A stretch of 64,000 bases of DNA from Tranquillimonas rosea (lineage in GTDB: Bacteria > Pseudomonadota > Alphaproteobacteria > Rhodobacterales > Rhodobacteraceae). The position numbers were made by a program, and so were the translations under genes. The stretch covers positions 496,001-560,000 of the forward strand of contig NZ_FOGU01000001.1 of the NCBI RefSeq assembly GCF_900111315.1. The letters are read 5' to 3'. Below the pieces are notes generated by a model. The model was given only the letters and a program-made list of their open reading frames with translations. It was not told where the DNA came from and searched no databases. Shown in pieces: positions 63,264-64,000 of this stretch (the stretch's first letter is position 1; each line of letters begins with the position of its first letter).

Positions 63264-64000
63264 TTACGCGCTTTGAAGAACCCGCCGTCTCTTCCCACTG
63301 GCCCAGTCGGACACGGCCGCGCCGAAGGCCTCGAAAAGCGGTCGCGAGACGGGATCCTCGGACGCCCGCCACTCCGGATGCCACTGAACCGCAAGCGCGA
63401 ATCCGGGCGCCCCGTCGACATACAGTGCCTCGGGCGTGCCGTCCGAGGCATGCCCGTCGATCACCACGCGCGGTCCGGCGGACTTGATTCCCTGGCCGTG
63501 CAGCGTGTTGGTCATCACCTCGGTGGCGCCCATCAGGCGGTGAAACGGCCCGTTGGGCGTGAACGTCACCTGGTGGCGCAGCTCGAACTTCTCTTCCAGC
63601 GTGCCCTCGGGCGGCATGCGATGGTTCATGCGGCCCGGCAGGTCCCGAATCTCGGGATAGAGTGTGCCGTTCATCGCCACGTTGACCTCCTGGAAGCCGC
63701 GACAGATGCCCAGAACAGGCTGTCCCCGGTCGATGCAGGCGCGGATCAGCGGCAGGGCGATGCGATCGCGGGAGCGGTCGAAGGCGCCGTGCGCCTCGGT
63801 CGCGACTTCGCCGTACTCCTCGGGATGCACGTTCGGCCGGCCGCCCGTGAACAGGAAGCCGTCGCAGCACTCCATCAGGTCCTCGACCGAGAGCACTTCG
63901 GGATCGCACGGAACGACGAGCGGCACCGCGTCGGACACCTTCGAGATCGCCTCGGAGTTCATCGCGCCACCACCGTGGACGCGGTATTCCCCGTTGATCA
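63264..64000 (-). CDS. Gamma-glutamyl-gamma-aminobutyrate hydrolase family protein (PuuD-like), 5' partial
   Basis: The visible ~245 residues are a class I glutamine amidotransferase-like hydrolase. The nucleophile lies in GICRGFQEVNV (Cys), and the His-Glu pair in VQWHPEW. The oxyanion-type loop FTGGRPNVHPEEYG is PuuD-like. The frame is open to the right edge (INGEYRVHGGGA before the first in-window Met), so the N-terminus is outside. It may cleave gamma-glutamyl bonds in polyamine or peptide turnover; the exact substrate cannot be read. Confidence 0.88.
   Translation of the reverse strand, partial: INGEYRVHGGGAMNSEAISKVSDAVPLVVPCDPEVLSVEDLMECCDGFLFTGGRPNVHPEEYGEVATEAHGAFDRSRDRIALPLIRACIDRGQPVLGICRGFQEVNVAMNGTLYPEIRDLPGRMNHRMPPEGTLEEKFELRHQVTFTPNGPFHRLMGATEVMTNTLHGQGIKSAGPRVVIDGHASDGTPEALYVDGAPGFALAVQWHPEWRASEDPVSRPLFEAFGAAVSDWASGKRRRVLQSA

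Overview
The window is a GC-rich, densely coded chromosomal segment from an alphaproteobacterium, most likely Rhodobacterales (Rhodobacter/Paracoccus/Roseobacter relatives). The lineage call rests on gene content: a GapR-type protein, an NDUFA12-like complex I subunit next to a DUF2155 protein and a lone MlaD, an SSF-STAC histidine kinase, an XRE/short-chain fatty acyl regulator with a cysteine-rich tail, and a reductive pyrimidine pathway with a dedicated ABC transporter. I saw no phage, insertion sequence, integron, CRISPR array or rRNA. There is one tRNA, tRNA-Thr(UGU).

Layout. 1-2.6 kb: end of a TRAP transporter operon (DctM partial, DctP). 2.6-6.5 kb: an EamA exporter, a PsiE-like protein, a lytic transglycosylase lipoprotein, a Sel1-repeat protein and a di-haem peroxidase. 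6.5-11.2 kb: a four-gene overlapping operon resembling AttEFGH (ABC ATPase, FtsX-type permease, secreted lipocalin-like protein, flavin-binding protein). 11.3-14.5 kb: selenium genes, a flavoprotein-SelD fusion facing MnmH. 14.5-21.8 kb: mixed housekeeping genes, including a renalase-like oxidase, a dienelactone hydrolase, tRNA-Thr, an FbpB-type permease, GapR and an orphan FliM-like protein.

21.8-34.1 kb may be one functional block. An SSF-STAC histidine kinase, a two-helix membrane protein and a stand-alone receiver domain form an overlapping operon. Upstream is an XRE-type regulator whose central region aligns with the His-box helix of that kinase. Divergent from the regulator is a six-gene operon: a periplasmic binding protein, two LIV-type permeases, two ATPases and acetyl-CoA synthetase. 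My reading is a carboxylate sensing, uptake and activation module, with paired TTTGTTTACA sites in the divergent promoter.

34.4-47 kb: an acidic helical PRC-barrel-like protein, a small gene whose 3' end is tandemly duplicated and decayed, then the reductive pyrimidine catabolism cluster (PreT, PreA, hydantoinase/dihydropyrimidinase, ureidopropionase-type amidohydrolase), an NMT1/THI5-like ABC transporter and a RutR-like repressor. A near-perfect RutR palindrome lies in the regulator/amidohydrolase intergenic region and a weaker one lies upstream of preT. A proline-rich gene in this cluster is broken at a run of seven G.

47-64 kb: core metabolism and maintenance: accBC, aat, DUF2155, mlaD, NDUFA12, clpP/clpX, glpD/glpK, pntAB, a PEMT-like methyltransferase, kynureninase, a D-lyxose isomerase-like cupin and a truncated gamma-glutamyl hydrolase at the right edge. 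Most start codons were chosen by Shine-Dalgarno placement and family length. Functional assignments rest on recognised motifs, not on database searches.
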